Assembly (NCBI GenBank): GCA_900540005.1
Contig: UQEM01000153.1
Coordinates: 1-5,570, forward strand
Direction: 5' to 3'
Length of the DNA: 5,570 nucleotides
Origin: an uncultured Ruminococcus sp.
GTDB lineage: Bacteria > Bacillota > Clostridia > Oscillospirales > Ruminococcaceae
Under the pieces are notes generated by a model. The model was not told the origin of the DNA, ran no database searches, and saw only the letters and a program-made list of their open reading frames with translations. Of this stretch, positions 4,652 through 5,570 are shown piece by piece; position 1 is the first letter of the stretch; every line of letters starts with the position of its first letter. The translations under genes were made by a program, and so were the position numbers.

Positions 4652-5494
4652 TCATTCGTTGTCGGAATGATTCTCCTTTCCTGAATTTTTCTTGAAAGAG
4701 AAGATCCCTCTGCGCTTTTTCTTCGGGAGTGCAAGCGGTTCGCCGAGGATTTCATGGCAAACAAGCTCATAAGCCTCAGAACCTTTTGAAGTCTTGTCGT
4801 AGTACATTACGGGCATTCCGTGGCTCGGAGCTTCAGAAATACGAACATTTCTCGGAATTTTGGTCTCAAATACCTTATTCGGGAAGTACTTCTCAACTTC
4901 GCTTACCACCTGATTTGCGAGATTAAGGCGCGCATCAAACATTGTAAAGAGGATTCCCTCGATTTCTATCGACGGATTGTAGTTTGTTTTAACGATTTTT
5001 ATCGTATTTACAAGCTGCGAAAGTCCCTCAAGCGCATAAAACTCCGCAAGCATCGGCACAATTACACTGTCGCAGGCAACAAGTCCGTTTATCGTAATAG
5101 TTCCAAGCGCAGGCGGACAGTCAATAAATATGTAATCGTAGTCGAGTTTACACGTCAGAAGCTGCATTTTGAGTCTGTTCACGCGGTTCTCAAAGTCTGC
5201 AAGTTCAATTTCCACACCTGCGAGAGACTCCGTGGCCGGAACTATCGAGACATTCTCAAATTCAGTTTTGACAATTGCGTCCTGAATTCTTACCTTGCCC
5301 GTGAAAACTTCATAGGCAGTATTTTTCACTGATTTTTTCTTGATACCGAAGCCCGTTGTCGTGTTTCCCTGTGGGTCGGAGTCAACGCAAAGCACCTTAT
5401 ATCCGCGAGAACCGAGATAAGCCGAAATATTTATTGCGGTTGTGGACTTTCCAACGCCGCCTTTTTGGTTTGTGACTGCAATAATCTTGCCCAT
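4652..5494 (-). CDS. parA: Chromosome-partitioning ATPase ParA (Soj-like)
   Basis: This gene encodes a 280-residue deviant Walker ATPase that dimerises with ATP, binds DNA non-specifically and is released by ParB, helping to move origins apart; in Bacillus subtilis Soj also acts on DnaA. The deviant Walker A motif KGGVGKST lies at 11-18 with signature lysines K11 and K16. DSDPQGN (38-44) carries the switch Asp40, and Walker B is IFIDCPP with Asp125. The IPRNVRISEAPSHG segment carries the conserved basic residues linked to DNA binding. No N-terminal helix-turn-helix is present, so this is the short chromosomal type, not the long plasmid type. The C-terminus runs about 25 residues beyond the usual Soj length and is rich in Lys/Arg (KKKRR at 258-262). 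The start at 5494 has AAGGAA (5502-5507) seven bases upstream. The gene is complete, but its promoter and any upstream partner such as rsmG are cut off by the contig end. Confidence 0.96.
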   Translation of the reverse strand: MGKIIAVTNQKGGVGKSTTAINISAYLGSRGYKVLCVDSDPQGNTTTGFGIKKKSVKNTAYEVFTGKVRIQDAIVKTEFENVSIVPATESLAGVEIELADFENRVNRLKMQLLTCKLDYDYIFIDCPPALGTITINGLVACDSVIVPMLAEFYALEGLSQLVNTIKIVKTNYNPSIEIEGILFTMFDARLNLANQVVSEVEKYFPNKVFETKIPRNVRISEAPSHGMPVMYYDKTSKGSEAYELVCHEILGEPLALPKKKRRGIFSFKKNSGKENHSDNE

Positions 5495-5524
5495 AAAATC
5501 TTCCTTTCAAAAGCTTTCTTATAT

Positions 5525-5570
5525 CTGTCTCTTATACACATCTGACGCTGCCGACGAATAGCCTTGTGTA
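5525..5570. other. Untrimmed Illumina Nextera adapter (not genomic)
   Basis: Bases 5525-5543 are CTGTCTCTTATACACATCT, the reverse complement of the Tn5 mosaic end used in Nextera libraries. Bases 5544-5557 (GACGCTGCCGACGA) complete the reverse complement of the Nextera Read-1 adapter. The next eight bases, ATAGCCTT (5558-5565), sit exactly where the i5 index belongs; their reverse complement AAGGCTAT is, from memory, Nextera XT index S520. The final GTGTA matches the start of the reverse-complemented P5 sequence. True genomic sequence therefore ends at about 5524. Confidence 0.97.

Noticed and set aside
4820..5332. 170-codon plus-strand frame opposite parA
   Set aside because: A shadow of parA codon bias; no ribosome binding site or recognisable domain.
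2480..5524. parS site (TGTTTCACGTGAAACA) near parAB
   Set aside because: Reading through the window I found no match or near-match; the site may lie beyond the contig edge.
1..5524. CRISPR array, tRNA or rRNA genes, insertion sequence, prophage or defence genes
   Set aside because: No spaced direct repeats, cloverleaf sequence, transposase or phage-like genes were seen; gene content is ordinary chromosomal.
5525..5543. Tn5/IS50 mosaic end, suggesting a transposon insertion beside parA
   Set aside because: It is followed directly by the Nextera Read-1 adapter, an index and P5 bases, so it is library adapter and not a natural transposon.

Overview
The window looks like chromosomal DNA from an anaerobic, low- to mid-GC Firmicute, most likely class Clostridia and plausibly a gut Ruminococcus or Oscillospiraceae-type organism. 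The reasons are the strong AGGAGG-type ribosome binding sites, an oxygen-scavenging flavodiiron protein next to a ferredoxin-linked thioredoxin system, the chromosomal parA-parB pair followed by serS, and the SerRS subtype. The species call is inference. The right edge is not genomic. From about 5525 to the end the sequence is Illumina Nextera adapter: transposon mosaic end, Read-1 adapter, an 8-base i5 index and the first bases of P5. The window therefore ends at a contig edge that was not trimmed.

Left part (1-1930, plus strand). Two tandem hairpins (19-103) close off whatever lies to the left. A good sigma-A promoter (TTGCAA, 17 nt, TATAAT with an extended -10) then drives a compact three-gene redox operon. 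It encodes a class A flavodiiron protein (fprA), a 71-residue protein resembling the catalytic chain of ferredoxin:thioredoxin reductase, and a thioredoxin whose start overlaps the preceding stop. A strong terminator follows at 1897-1932. Together these genes suggest a module that uses low-potential electrons to remove O2 (or NO) and to keep protein thiols reduced.

Middle part (1930-2480, plus strand). There are two very small genes (31 and 41 codons), each with an excellent GAGGTGA ribosome binding site. Each encodes one predicted membrane helix followed by a shared short motif (Met-Cys, then Ala-Ala-Lys/Arg-Trp-x-Asp). Both ribosome binding sites lie in or beside small potential hairpins. 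The region ends in two back-to-back terminators, one per strand, whose T-tracts meet in an 18-bp perfect palindrome.

Right part (2480-5524, minus strand). A tightly packed operon reads right to left: parA (soj), parB (spo0J), serS. ParA and ParB form the chromosome-segregation system normally found near the replication origin, so the window is probably origin-proximal. No parS site was seen by eye. SerRS charges tRNA-Ser; this one has divergent catalytic motifs compared with the Escherichia coli/Bacillus subtilis type.

I do not see a clearly new defence or mobile system. The most interesting biology is the fprA/FTR-like/thioredoxin operon and the pair of tiny membrane proteins.
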